A DNA stretch of 64,000 bases. Source: Cyclobacteriaceae bacterium. Lineage in GTDB: Bacteria; Bacteroidota; Bacteroidia; Cytophagales; Cyclobacteriaceae. Position numbers and translations under genes: made by a program. Location of the stretch: positions 402,651 through 466,650 of the forward strand of contig JAEUUA010000013.1 in the NCBI GenBank assembly GCA_016787755.1, read 5' to 3'. The notes under the pieces were generated by a model. It was not told the origin of the DNA. It did not search any database and saw only the letters and a list, made by a program, of their open reading frames with translations. Of the stretch, positions 44,932 to 54,303 are shown one piece after another (the first letter of the stretch is position 1; every line of letters begins with the position of its first letter).

Positions 44932-47900
44932 ATGAAACTGCAAGTTATCAAAATTCGTGTTCTAAGTTGGATCAAAAAGATTCTGCTCTATGGAATTTAT
45001 TTTTTCCTGTTTATCATGGTCGTTGGGTTTATATTACTCCAATTTCCCGCAGTACAAACATCATTGGCGAACAGGATCACGTCAAATTTTTCCAAACTAT
45101 CTGGATTTGAAATTACCTACGACCAAATCTATCTGACCTGGTACGATCGTCTGGAAATTACAGGGCTACTAATTAAAGATCCAGCTAACAATAAAATGAT
45201 TGAAATTGAAAAGGTTCAAGTAAATTTCAGCCTGTCAACATTACTTCAGGACAAAAACATTAACCTCGATGCTGCTTCTTTAGATAAAGGCAGTGTTAAC
45301 CTGATAAAAATTTCTGATTCTGATTCAACCCGAGACTTTAATATCAATCTCTTCATTGCCGAAATCAATAAGCTATCTTCCGGTAGCGGCAAGGGTACGC
45401 CTCCTAAAGTAAATATTGGTGAGATTGGAGTTTATAATACCACCTTTACATTGAATGATCCTCAAAAAGATTCCATTCCCAATGCATTTGATTATAATCA
45501 CATCACCTTACATCTTGACGAAGTTAATGCTCAGCACTTTAATATAATTGGTGATACGATTCAATTCAAAATGAATACTTTTATCGCAGAAGAAAAAAAT
45601 TGCAATCTTTCTATACAAAATATCTCAACGTATTTCCGCGTATCTCAAACTACCATGGAGTTCATTGGATTAAACGCCAGCATAGGAGAAAGCAAAATTT
45701 CGGATACTTTAATTTTCACATACAAAAGGTTAGCCGATCTGAATGACTTTAATAATAAAGTCACATTAAAAGCATCACTGAAAAAAGCCATTCTTTACCC
45801 GCAAGATTTGGTTCTATTTACACCCGGTGCGAAACCGCTTCCTCAAGCAATTATGGTAAGCGGCAACATCTCTGGAAGAATCTCCAGGTTCAGGCTACAA
45901 GATATGGAGGTAGCAATAGGTGCTACAAATATTAAAGGAAGCCTACAGTTAGATGGCCTGCCTTTTATCAATGAAACATTTATAAATCTGAATGTGAAAG
46001 AAGGAGATATTGCCATTCAAGATTTCGCCTTCCTATTTCCTAAAAATGTATTTGAGAAAATAGCGGCTCTGGGCAAATTTAAATTAGTGGGCAAGTTCAC
46101 AGGGTTTATCGATGACTTTGTTGCCAATGGAGATTTTCGAGGTGCCTTTGGCAAAATCAAATCTGATATCAATCTTAAAATTGATCAGAACCATATTAAT
46201 GAATCCACCTTTAGTGGTAATCTGAATCTGACTGATTTTAATCTTGGAATTTTGCTTCAGGATACTGCACTCTTCCAAACGGTAACGTTAAATGGTCGAA
46301 TTAAAGGGAAAGGGTTAACTAAAGAAACAGCCTCCTTTAGTCTCGTAGGCAAAATAATTGAAATTGGAATTGGGAAATACAATTACTCCGATATTACAAC
46401 CGATGCGCGGTTTGCTAAAGAACTTTTCAGCGGTGAAATAACTATTAATGATCCTAATTTAAAGTTAAATGCACAAGGTTCCATTGATATTCGCAAAGGG
46501 CAAGAATTAATTTCTATAAAAGCAAGGTTAGATACACTATTTACCGATCGAATAAAATTAACCACAGAACCTCTTTTTATAAAATCTTTCATTGAAGTTG
46601 AATCGCAGGGACTACAATTGGATAGTTTGTTTGGAGAAATGAAAATGACTAACGCTCAAATCATTTACCGAAATCAAAATCTTGAAATTGATTCTATTTC
46701 TATTAAGTCATTTCTTAATGAAGACAACCGAAATCTACAATTAAGAAGCTCCTTTGCTGATGTAGATTTAATGGGAAATTTCTTTTTTTCTTCATTGTTT
46801 CAAGACATAAACAGGCTGGCTCAGGAATTCCAACTTAACATACGAAATAACACCTATGAGTTAACAGATTATTACAAGAGAAAAGTGAAAGATGGAAGAG
46901 ATTATAGAGTAGATTTTCTACTTAATCTTCATGACATTAATCCTGTGTTGGCGCTGGCCAAGCTTGATATGTCAGTTGCTGATAAAACTGTAATAACAGG
47001 CAACTTCTCAAATGGATTTACATCCCTTTTACAAGCATATGCTCAGATTGATACTGTCATATACCATGGGAAAATATTTATAGATAATGAAATAGAATTT
47101 TCGGGTTCTAAAATAAGAGATAGCACCAGCGTGCTTGCTGCACTATCGATAAACTCAAAGCGACAGGAATTAACAAAAACGGTTATTACAAAAAACTTAT
47201 TCGCAGAAGCAATTTGGAATAAAAACCACATAGATCTTAATTTGGATGCTGACCAAGAGGGTGCATCTAACTATGCCCGTATCCAATCAGAAATTGATTT
47301 CCTCACCGATAGTATAAGGATTAAAATTCTTCCAACCTTGTTCTATTTACTCGACAAGAAATGGCAGATTAGCCAGCAAAATTATATACTTCAAAAAAAC
47401 TCGGGTTGGGAAATCAAAAACTTAAAATTATTTAATGCCGATGAATCCCTCCTGCTGGATGGATTTATTTCAGAAGATCCCGAAAAGTCCCTAATTCTTT
47501 CATTAACAAATCTAAACTTGAGTATTTTAAACTCAATCAGTACTTCTAAGTTTGGTGGTGTCGTGAATGGAAAAATTGAAATGAAGGATGTCTATAAAGA
47601 AATATTTATTCAAAATAATGTAACCATCAAAGACTTAACAGTTGATCGATTTTTAGTGGGAGACGTTATCGGAACAAATGAATGGAACCGTGAGAAAGAT
47701 AGATTTGATATAAACTTTTTAATAGACCGCGCTTCAAAAAGAACCTTAACCCTAAAAGGATACTATGATCCTCGTGAAAAAAGTCCACTTTATATCCATG
47801 CCAAATTAGAAGCAACAAATATTAAACTCATAGAGCCCTTCCTGAAAGGAATTTTTTCTCAAATGAATGGAGAGCTTTCAGGCGAATATGAAATAACGGG

Positions 47901-49509
47901 TACTTTTTCACAACCTCTTATAGAGGGTGAGGGAAAAATTGAAGGCGGGCAAATTATGATTGACTACCTGAAGACGCTATATACGTTTCAGGGTACACTT
48001 GGTATTACTCCCAATAAAATAATTTTTAAAGACTTTAACTTACAAGATGGCCAGCGGAATGGTGGCTATCTAGATGGATATCTTACACATCGCAATTTTT
48101 CAAAATTCAGAATTGTACTAGATGCGAACTTCACAAACTTCCAGGTCCTTAATACAACTTCAAAAGACAACAGTTTGTTTTATGGACAAGCCTATGGAAC
48201 TGGCAAGCTTAATATGTTTGGGCCCCTGTCAAATATGAAAATATCAGCTACTGCACGAACCTCAAAAAACACACGAATCTATATTCCTATCAGCGGTTCA
48301 AGTTCGGTTGAGAAAAGCGAATTTATCACATTTGTAAATTTCACAGACACCATTAGAAATACAGTGGCTGAGAAGAAAAAAAATTACAATACTCAATCTG
48401 ATGAACCCACTGGGATTGTGCTTGATCTAAACTTGGATATAACGCCTGATGCGTATACAGAAATAATTTTTGATATTAAAGCGGGTGACATTATCCGCGG
48501 CTATGGCAATGGTGATATTAGCTTAAAAATTGATACAAAGGGAGAGTTCAATATGTTTGGACTTTATGAATTTGAACAGGGTAATTACAACTTCACCCTA
48601 TATAATATTCTTAACAAGGAATTTAACATCACCAAAGGAAGCCGAATCAGTTGGTCTGGTGACCCCTATGCAGGAATCCTCAATCTTACAGCCAGTTATA
48701 GACAAATGGCTTCCTTAAGCCCTATCTTACCCAACCAAAGTGAAGATATTATTTCCACTCCTCAAGCCCGAAGAAAATATCCGGTGGAGGTTCTCCTTAA
48801 GTTAAATGGGGCTATGCTATCTCCGCAAATTTCATTTGATATCGATGCGAAAAACCTTCCTGATAATATTACCACTGACAATGGCGGAACTATCCAGCCC
48901 AATTTTGCATTTAACGCGTTCAAAGCAAAATTGGATGATCAAGAATTGGAGCGACAAGTATTTAGTTTAATCATTCTTCGTAGGTTCTCCCCCCCGGATG
49001 CTTTTAGCACCAGTGGTTCGTTATCAAATTCTGTCAGTGAATTATTATCAAATCAATTAAGCTATTGGCTTACCCAGGTAGATCAAAATCTTGAAATTGA
49101 CATTGATCTTGGGTCTTTAGATCAGGAAGCTTTTAATACTTTTCAATTACGTTTGTCATACTCCTTTTTGAATGGACGACTACGTGTTACTCGCGATGGG
49201 TCCTTTAACAACCAATATAATTCCGGCTCCGAAGTAGCTTCTTTGATTGGTGACTGGACTGTTGATTATGTCTTAACTTCAGATGGAAAGTTTAAAGTAA
49301 AGATGTATAGTAGGTCAAACTTCAACCAAATTAATAGTTCAGTGGGTACACAAACCGCTGTTACAACGGGCGTGAGTTTGCTTCACACACAAAATTTCAA
49401 CCAGTTGAAAGAGCTTATTAGTTCATCTCGCGATAAAAGAAGAAAGCAAATTTTGGAAGATCCTATTAATGAAGAAGCCGTTATAGAAAATGAGGAGCGT
49501 AATAAATAG
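44932..49509 (+). CDS. TamB/DUF490-type inter-membrane protein
   Basis: This 1525-residue protein has one N-terminal transmembrane helix (about residues 13-37) and a long beta-rich periplasmic body made of repeating amphipathic strands (AsmA/TamB-like), ending in the DUF490 region (about 1160-1490: LDLNLDITPDAYTEIIFD, GNGDISLKIDTKGEFNMFGLYEFEQGNYNFTL, LNGAMLSPQISFDI, DQELERQVFSLIILRRF, SYSFLNGRLRVTRDG). TamB forms a bridge from inner to outer membrane and is involved in phospholipid transport and outer-membrane protein assembly. The usual outer-membrane partner TamA is not adjacent; a decayed DUF2279 gene follows instead. Confidence 0.93.
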   Translation: MKLQVIKIRVLSWIKKILLYGIYFFLFIMVVGFILLQFPAVQTSLANRITSNFSKLSGFEITYDQIYLTWYDRLEITGLLIKDPANNKMIEIEKVQVNFSLSTLLQDKNINLDAASLDKGSVNLIKISDSDSTRDFNINLFIAEINKLSSGSGKGTPPKVNIGEIGVYNTTFTLNDPQKDSIPNAFDYNHITLHLDEVNAQHFNIIGDTIQFKMNTFIAEEKNCNLSIQNISTYFRVSQTTMEFIGLNASIGESKISDTLIFTYKRLADLNDFNNKVTLKASLKKAILYPQDLVLFTPGAKPLPQAIMVSGNISGRISRFRLQDMEVAIGATNIKGSLQLDGLPFINETFINLNVKEGDIAIQDFAFLFPKNVFEKIAALGKFKLVGKFTGFIDDFVANGDFRGAFGKIKSDINLKIDQNHINESTFSGNLNLTDFNLGILLQDTALFQTVTLNGRIKGKGLTKETASFSLVGKIIEIGIGKYNYSDITTDARFAKELFSGEITINDPNLKLNAQGSIDIRKGQELISIKARLDTLFTDRIKLTTEPLFIKSFIEVESQGLQLDSLFGEMKMTNAQIIYRNQNLEIDSISIKSFLNEDNRNLQLRSSFADVDLMGNFFFSSLFQDINRLAQEFQLNIRNNTYELTDYYKRKVKDGRDYRVDFLLNLHDINPVLALAKLDMSVADKTVITGNFSNGFTSLLQAYAQIDTVIYHGKIFIDNEIEFSGSKIRDSTSVLAALSINSKRQELTKTVITKNLFAEAIWNKNHIDLNLDADQEGASNYARIQSEIDFLTDSIRIKILPTLFYLLDKKWQISQQNYILQKNSGWEIKNLKLFNADESLLLDGFISEDPEKSLILSLTNLNLSILNSISTSKFGGVVNGKIEMKDVYKEIFIQNNVTIKDLTVDRFLVGDVIGTNEWNREKDRFDINFLIDRASKRTLTLKGYYDPREKSPLYIHAKLEATNIKLIEPFLKGIFSQMNGELSGEYEITGTFSQPLIEGEGKIEGGQIMIDYLKTLYTFQGTLGITPNKIIFKDFNLQDGQRNGGYLDGYLTHRNFSKFRIVLDANFTNFQVLNTTSKDNSLFYGQAYGTGKLNMFGPLSNMKISATARTSKNTRIYIPISGSSSVEKSEFITFVNFTDTIRNTVAEKKKNYNTQSDEPTGIVLDLNLDITPDAYTEIIFDIKAGDIIRGYGNGDISLKIDTKGEFNMFGLYEFEQGNYNFTLYNILNKEFNITKGSRISWSGDPYAGILNLTASYRQMASLSPILPNQSEDIISTPQARRKYPVEVLLKLNGAMLSPQISFDIDAKNLPDNITTDNGGTIQPNFAFNAFKAKLDDQELERQVFSLIILRRFSPPDAFSTSGSLSNSVSELLSNQLSYWLTQVDQNLEIDIDLGSLDQEAFNTFQLRLSYSFLNGRLRVTRDGSFNNQYNSGSEVASLIGDWTVDYVLTSDGKFKVKMYSRSNFNQINSSVGTQTAVTTGVSLLHTQNFNQLKELISSSRDKRRKQILEDPINEEAVIENEERNK

Positions 49510-50259
49510 TTCCAATGTAGATGGTGTAGGTAACAAATGCATTCCTCTCCTCTGCTTGATAGTCCTTTCAACAACCTTCATTTATCAAAGGTCCACTTCA
49601 TTATACGTAAATTCAAAGCGACTTAAAACAGGTGTTGTTACCTTAGGAGTTTTATACGCAGAGGGCACGATACCTAAGTTCTATGTGGTATAGCCAGTGC
49701 GATCAAGAGCGTTTCCATTTTTTTAACGATGCAAACAAATGGATAAAACGGGACATTTCTATTCGGCATTCCAATTTTCCTCCATTAGTTCCAGGACACT
49801 TCGATGGAGTGGAGTCGAGAAAAGAAAATCTGACCGTTTAGGTACTCTAACAAGTTTTGCTATCATGTCATCCATTGAAGTGTTGGATGGATTTTCTGCT
49901 GGCAAAGACCAGACGCCCTGGGCAATGGATTTCTTGAATAAATTATTAAAGATTATAACGGCCAAAACTATTGGCTGTCTGCTGATATGGATAAATTTTT
50001 ACCCTTCCGAAAGTGGTTAAATCTTACGTTTGGTTTTGGAGCTAACGGAATGCTGTATGCGAATGATATGAGTAATATCAATCAAAATTTATCGCCTTAT
50101 CGTCAATATTTCATTGGAATAGATTTTGACATAACCACAATAAAATCAAAATCTAAGTTATTGAATGCCTTGATTTACGTGGTAAACATGGTAAAATTGC
50201 CAGCGCCTACCTTAGAAATTTCACAAGGCAAAATAAAAGGCCATCTATTTTATTTCTGA
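49490..50259 (+). pseudogene. decayed DUF2279 family gene
   Basis: Fragments of one DUF2279 (YfiM-like) protein appear in order but in three frames. First comes a leader and VNSKRLKTGVVTLGVLYAEG, closed by TAG at 49691-49693. Next, in another frame from 49683, MWYSQCDQERFHFFNDANKWI. Then from 49739, in the first frame again, MDKTGHFYSAFQF and the core IEVLDGFSAG. Finally, in a third frame, DYNGQNYWLSADM, WLNLTFGFGANGM and the C-terminal VNMVKLPAPTLEI. At least three frame changes are needed. About 40-50 residues between DGFSAG and DYNGQ that I expect in intact members are missing, which implies a deletion. No intact frame spans it. It overlaps the last codons of tamB. Confidence 0.85.
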
Positions 50260-50315
50260 TTCTACCTGAAATTAGCTGTCTTTTATTACCTTGTTAAACC
50301 TAAACTTCGCTAGCT

Positions 50316-50714
50316 ATGGATTTAAATGCTTTCATGAAAAAGTATGCGGATGAGATTGGAGGTCAGTTTACCGAATATGATCAATCCCATTCCATTATTA
50401 TTGTGCCTGTTGCCGGTAATCGATATCAAACCGTTATTGGCATCCTTCGAGAAAATGAACCCTATAAAAGAAGGCAGATTGCCCTTACATCAAAAGTATG
50501 CGCACTAAAATCAGGCATTGATTTCAAACTATTGCTGGAGCAATCCGCATACTTCAATTACTCCCGTTTTATTATAAGCGATAATTACTTGCAAATTGAG
50601 GCCTCAACGGCCATAGATACAACTTCGGAGTCGGTTCTAAAAGAAATGCTGCAGGAAGTAGCCACCCTGGCCGATCAATACGAATTGAAACTCACCGACT
50701 CGGATATTCATTAG
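50316..50714 (+). CDS. conserved hypothetical protein
   Basis: A 132-residue soluble protein with no signal peptide. It shows alternating strands and helices (SIIIVPVAGNRYQTVIGIL, then FKLLLEQSAYFNYSRFIISDNYLQIEAST and a C-terminal helix). The pattern is vaguely like YbjN/type III chaperone-like folds, but no diagnostic motif is seen. A TACCTTGT -7-like box lies about 25 bp upstream of the ATG. Function unknown. Confidence 0.75.
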   Translation: MDLNAFMKKYADEIGGQFTEYDQSHSIIIVPVAGNRYQTVIGILRENEPYKRRQIALTSKVCALKSGIDFKLLLEQSAYFNYSRFIISDNYLQIEASTAIDTTSESVLKEMLQEVATLADQYELKLTDSDIH

Positions 50715-50752
50715 TATCGGGCATTACGTTTTAAGTATGTAACTTTGTGGTT

Positions 50753-51168
50753 AATGCAAGCTGGCTTATCGTTCTTGTTCTTTGGGATAAGAGAGGAAAG
50801 TCCGGGCAACAAAGAGCATCGTACTTCCTAACGGGAAGGATTCCGCTTTTTAGCGGGAGACAGAAAGTGCCACAGAAAACAAACTACTTGCGTTTAGGCG
50901 TGAGAAAAGGTGAAAAGGCGGGGTAAGAGCCCACCGGTCTTGAAAGTGATTTCAGATGCATGGCAAACCTTACGAGTTGAAAGGCCAAATAGGCCCCGAT
51001 CAAGAACTGCTCGTTCAAAAGATTGCTTCGGCAATCCATCGGGGTTGGGTAGGCTGCTTGATCCTATTGGTAACATTAGGGCTAGATAAATGATAGGCAT
51101 CCCGATTTGATAATTTTAATTATTAGTATCGGGAAACAGAACCCGGCTTACAGGCTTGCATTTTTTTT
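50753..51168 (+). ncRNA. rnpB: RNase P RNA, bacterial class A
   Basis: About 410 nt. The P1 stem pairs AATGCAAGC (50753-50761) with GCTTGCATT (51154-51162). Universally conserved blocks are present in order: GAGGAAAGTCCGGGC near the 5' end, ACAGAA with GAAAAGGCGGGGTAAGAGCCCACCGG in the middle, GATGCATGGCAAACC, and AACAGAACCCGGCTTACAGG at the 3' end. A run of eight T after the P1 stem acts as a terminator. RNase P removes 5' leaders from tRNA precursors. Confidence 0.96.
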
Positions 51169-51202
51169 GAACTTACTTTTTTTGATATAATATTTTACTA
51201 AC

Positions 51203-52363
51203 GTGCCCAAAGTACTCCTTATTGAAGACGAAGCAAGCATTCGTGCAGTTCTAAAAGACATCCTCAAAGACCAGAAGGAATTAAAATTAGAAGTAGAAGA
51301 AGCCAAAGATGGTGCCGAAGGGTTGGCTAAATTAGAAAGCGATCATTATGACGTAGTGTTCTGCGATATAAAAATGCCTAAAATGGACGGCATGGAAGTT
51401 TTACAACAAGCCAAAGAAAAAGGAATCGCTGCAACATTTATTATGATCTCCGCTCATGGAACAACGGAAATTGCTGTGGATGCAACCAAACTTGGTGCTT
51501 ACGACTTTCTTCAAAAGCCGCCTGATTTAAATCGCCTACTTATAACCCTGCGAAATGCGCTTGACAAAAATAATCTTGTAAAGGAAACCAAAACGCTAAA
51601 GAAAAAGGTATCGCTCAAATTTGAGATTACAGGAAACTCAAAACCGTTGATTGAAGTGAAGGAAGTGATTGATAAGGTCGCCCCCACCGAAGCGAGAGTA
51701 CTTATTACAGGTCCAAACGGATCAGGTAAAGAATTAGTAGCGCGCCAATTACATGAAAAAAGTTCGCGCAGCAGTAATCATTTTATTGAAGTTAACTGTG
51801 CCGCTATTCCCTCCGAATTAATCGAAAGTGAATTGTTCGGGCATGAAAAAGGCTCCTTTACGTCAGCTATCAAACAGCGCATCGGTAAGTTTGAACAGGC
51901 CGAAGGAGGCACGTTGTTTCTTGATGAAATTGGCGATATGAGTTTGGCTGCTCAAGCCAAAGTGCTTAGAGCGCTTCAGGAAAGTAAAATTACCCGTGTG
52001 GGTGGTGATAAGGATATCTCTGTAAATGTGAGGGTGCTTGCTGCAACCAATAAGGATCTTAAAAAAGAAATTGCAGAACACCGCTTCCGCGAAGATCTTT
52101 ATCACCGATTGTCCGTAATTGTGATTAAGGTTCCCTCATTAAATGATCGATCTGATGATATTCCAATATTAGTCGAAAAATTTCTTGGCGATATTGCCAG
52201 TGAATATGGATCTAAGAAAAAAGACATTGCTAAAGAAGCAGTAGAACTACTTCAAAAACATGATTGGACGGGAAATATCCGTGAATTAAGGAATGTTGTA
52301 GAGCGATTGATAATAATGAGCGAAGCCACCATTGGGCCTGCTGAAGTCAAAAAATACCTGTAA
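51203..52363 (+). CDS. NtrC-family regulator lacking a DNA-binding domain
   Basis: It starts at GTG 51203 (MPKVLLIEDEASI). The 386-residue protein has a receiver domain (Asp55 in VVFCDIKMPKMDG) and an AAA+ sigma-54 activation domain (Walker A GPNGSGKE, loop GSFTSA, Walker B TLFLDEIGD, R-finger region). It ends right after GNIRELRNVVERLIIMSEATIGPAEVKKYL, so the Fis-type helix-turn-helix usual in this family is absent. No frame downstream encodes one. Such forms exist (for example FlgR of some epsilonproteobacteria), where activation does not need specific enhancer binding. No kinase is adjacent. It begins 35 bp after the rnpB terminator. Confidence 0.93.
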   Translation: MPKVLLIEDEASIRAVLKDILKDQKELKLEVEEAKDGAEGLAKLESDHYDVVFCDIKMPKMDGMEVLQQAKEKGIAATFIMISAHGTTEIAVDATKLGAYDFLQKPPDLNRLLITLRNALDKNNLVKETKTLKKKVSLKFEITGNSKPLIEVKEVIDKVAPTEARVLITGPNGSGKELVARQLHEKSSRSSNHFIEVNCAAIPSELIESELFGHEKGSFTSAIKQRIGKFEQAEGGTLFLDEIGDMSLAAQAKVLRALQESKITRVGGDKDISVNVRVLAATNKDLKKEIAEHRFREDLYHRLSVIVIKVPSLNDRSDDIPILVEKFLGDIASEYGSKKKDIAKEAVELLQKHDWTGNIRELRNVVERLIIMSEATIGPAEVKKYL

Positions 52364-52368
52364 ATCGC

Positions 52369-52488
52369 TTAAATTCGAACTCCAGGAGTAGTCTTTTTGA
52401 CTTCTTTCTTGCTATACGTAGGGCAAGTATATTGACTGCAAGAAGTCAGAAAAGCAAGAAGGGCAACAAAAGCTAGAATTTTCTTCAT
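52369..52488 (-). CDS. 39-residue lipoprotein
   Basis: A complete frame with ATG at 52488 and TAA at 52371-52369. The leader MKKILAFVALLAFLTS ends in the lipobox LTSC (Cys17), followed by SQYTCPTYSKKEVKKTTPGVRI. It has a second cysteine in CPTYSK, a motif I recall in other tiny Bacteroidota lipoproteins. It lies downstream of, and convergent with, the HTH-less regulator with 5 bp between stop codons. Function unknown. Confidence 0.7.
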   Translation of the reverse strand: MKKILAFVALLAFLTSCSQYTCPTYSKKEVKKTTPGVRI

Positions 52489-52577
52489 TTTAGTGGCTTT
52501 AATAAGGACAAAAATATCAATCTTTTAAAATTCCACAAACTAAATGTAAGGAAATTGCAGTTTAGCGATAAAAACGA

Positions 52578-53564
52578 CTACTCAACCAGTAAATTACAAC
52601 CTCGAGAATCACTATTGTCAATTCTACCCATCACCTCAAAATTGCCATTTTCATCTATCCTGCCTAAATCTTGAGTCTCTATAAATGCACAGGAGTGAAA
52701 ATTTGCCAAATCAATGATGTTTATTGCTCCTGCCCGACCTTTAACTAATGTGAATGGGTCATTAATATCCCGAACAAAAACCTTCATCCATGGCGGGCAT
52801 TGATAGTAACCATTTTGTTCTGAATAAGCCTGAGACATAAGTTCAGTCATTCCATATTCTGAATGAATGGCCTTTACGTTAAATTGAGCTGTTAAATATT
52901 CATGAATGTCTCGTCTTATCAACTCGTTCCTACGGCCTTTCATGCCCCCCGTTTCAATGATTATGCAGTTGCTCAAATCAATTTGACCTGATTCAGCAAA
53001 ATCAAGTAACGCAAAAGATACACCCCATAGTATCACCCGTTTCTTATCATTCTTAAGGGATTGTAGTTTGTGTGCTAATTCCTTATGATTAGTTAAATAA
53101 AATCCCGAATGCGATGATTTACTCATGTTAATAAAGTGATTCATCATGACAATTAATGATGAGCCTTTGCGCTCCAGGTAAGACGGAAGCAGTGCTAAAA
53201 AATGATAGTTTGTGCACGGTCCATAGAATTGCTCAAATATATTTTCTGATAATCGCGTATAAAACGAAATATCTTTGACCAAATGCTGGCTGGTGGTAAT
53301 CCCGGTTGTGCCACTGCTTAAAAACTCAGCCTCAGCCTGCCACGCACCTGTTTTTATAAGTTTAGTTTTGAAAAACCCAATAGGCAAAAACGGAATCTTT
53401 TCAAGGGACTTAATTTCATCGATATTACAATTCAAGAAACTTAGATATTGATGATAAACTGGGTTATTCTGTGCCTGAAACCTAAATAGCCGAAGTGCAA
53501 TAACTTCAAAGTTGCCTTCGTTTACCGAATACAAAGAGTCTTCAAAACTTTTGAATGTGTCCAA
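52578..53564 (-). CDS. LuxE/acyl-protein synthetase-like enzyme
   Basis: The 328-residue protein has the adenylate-forming fold of LuxE and PaaK: FLSSGTTGITTSQH (ATP-binding loop), IETGGMKGRRNELIRRDIH, HSEYGMTELMSQAYS and a C-terminal TQDLGRIDENGNFEVMGRIDNSD. LuxE activates a fatty acid and passes it to a partner; the substrate here is unknown. The start is TTG at 53564: a stop lies just upstream in frame and no ATG occurs near the N-terminus. No lux genes are adjacent, and a role in an unidentified acylation step is more likely than bioluminescence. Confidence 0.85.
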   Translation of the reverse strand: MDTFKSFEDSLYSVNEGNFEVIALRLFRFQAQNNPVYHQYLSFLNCNIDEIKSLEKIPFLPIGFFKTKLIKTGAWQAEAEFLSSGTTGITTSQHLVKDISFYTRLSENIFEQFYGPCTNYHFLALLPSYLERKGSSLIVMMNHFINMSKSSHSGFYLTNHKELAHKLQSLKNDKKRVILWGVSFALLDFAESGQIDLSNCIIIETGGMKGRRNELIRRDIHEYLTAQFNVKAIHSEYGMTELMSQAYSEQNGYYQCPPWMKVFVRDINDPFTLVKGRAGAINIIDLANFHSCAFIETQDLGRIDENGNFEVMGRIDNSDSRGCNLLVE

Positions 53565-53598
53565 CTGTTGTTTATTTTACAAAGGATAAAGGTAGATA

Positions 53599-54303
53599 AT
53601 GAGATTGATACGAGGATTTGGACTTTTTTTATTTATTGCATGGACTTTGTGCGCCTGTTTTACTCCACCTGAGTATCCCATACAGCCTCAAATTGAATTT
53701 GAGAGCGTTGTTTACAGAGAATATGGCACAGGCTTCGATAGTAACGCTGACTCGTTAATCTTAACCATTAAGTTTAAAGATGGCGATGGCGATTTAGGAT
53801 TGGATCCTTCAGAAATATCCCCACCCTATAACAACAAGTATTATTATCGTTTTTCAAATGGTAAATATCTCAATTATGCAGATAAGAGGACTAACCCAAA
53901 TTATGATACCCTGCCCGACTTTGTTAAACCCTTTAACTGCATTAACTGGGAGGTTATCCGCGAGAACAACTTGGTGAAAGACACCTTATACTTTGAATTA
54001 AATCCTAATTACTATAACATAACCATAGATTTTTTAGTTAAGAATTTTGATGGGTCTTTTACTGAATTTGACTTAACCAAAGAATTCAACTACCCGTTTT
54101 GCGGGGGTACTTTTGATGGAAGATTTCCAATTTTATTTAAAGATAAGCCTGGAACTCCCTTGGAAGGAACAATACGCTATAGTATGGGATCACCCGCATT
54201 TAAAGCCTTTTTTAGCATTAAGACTCTAAAACTGAGAATACAAATAAAAGACCGTGCGCTTAATAAGAGCTCGTTTATTGAAACTACCGAATTTACACTT
54301 TAA
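53599..54303 (+). CDS. conserved lipoprotein of unknown function
   Basis: A 234-residue protein with a lipoprotein signal (hydrophobic residues ~5-18, LCACFTPPE with a lipobox cysteine at about residue 20). The mature part is beta-rich with an acidic DGDGDLGLDPSE stretch near residues 59-70, which looks like a calcium-binding loop. It starts 34 bp from the divergent LuxE-like gene and its stop overlaps that of the E1 gene by 4 bp. Such lipoproteins are frequent in Cytophagales; no function is assigned. Confidence 0.8.
   Translation: MRLIRGFGLFLFIAWTLCACFTPPEYPIQPQIEFESVVYREYGTGFDSNADSLILTIKFKDGDGDLGLDPSEISPPYNNKYYYRFSNGKYLNYADKRTNPNYDTLPDFVKPFNCINWEVIRENNLVKDTLYFELNPNYYNITIDFLVKNFDGSFTEFDLTKEFNYPFCGGTFDGRFPILFKDKPGTPLEGTIRYSMGSPAFKAFFSIKTLKLRIQIKDRALNKSSFIETTEFTL

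Noticed and set aside
50894..51100. A 68-residue open frame on the minus strand
   Set aside because: It lies entirely inside the RNase P RNA gene and follows its conserved structure, so it is an antisense shadow.
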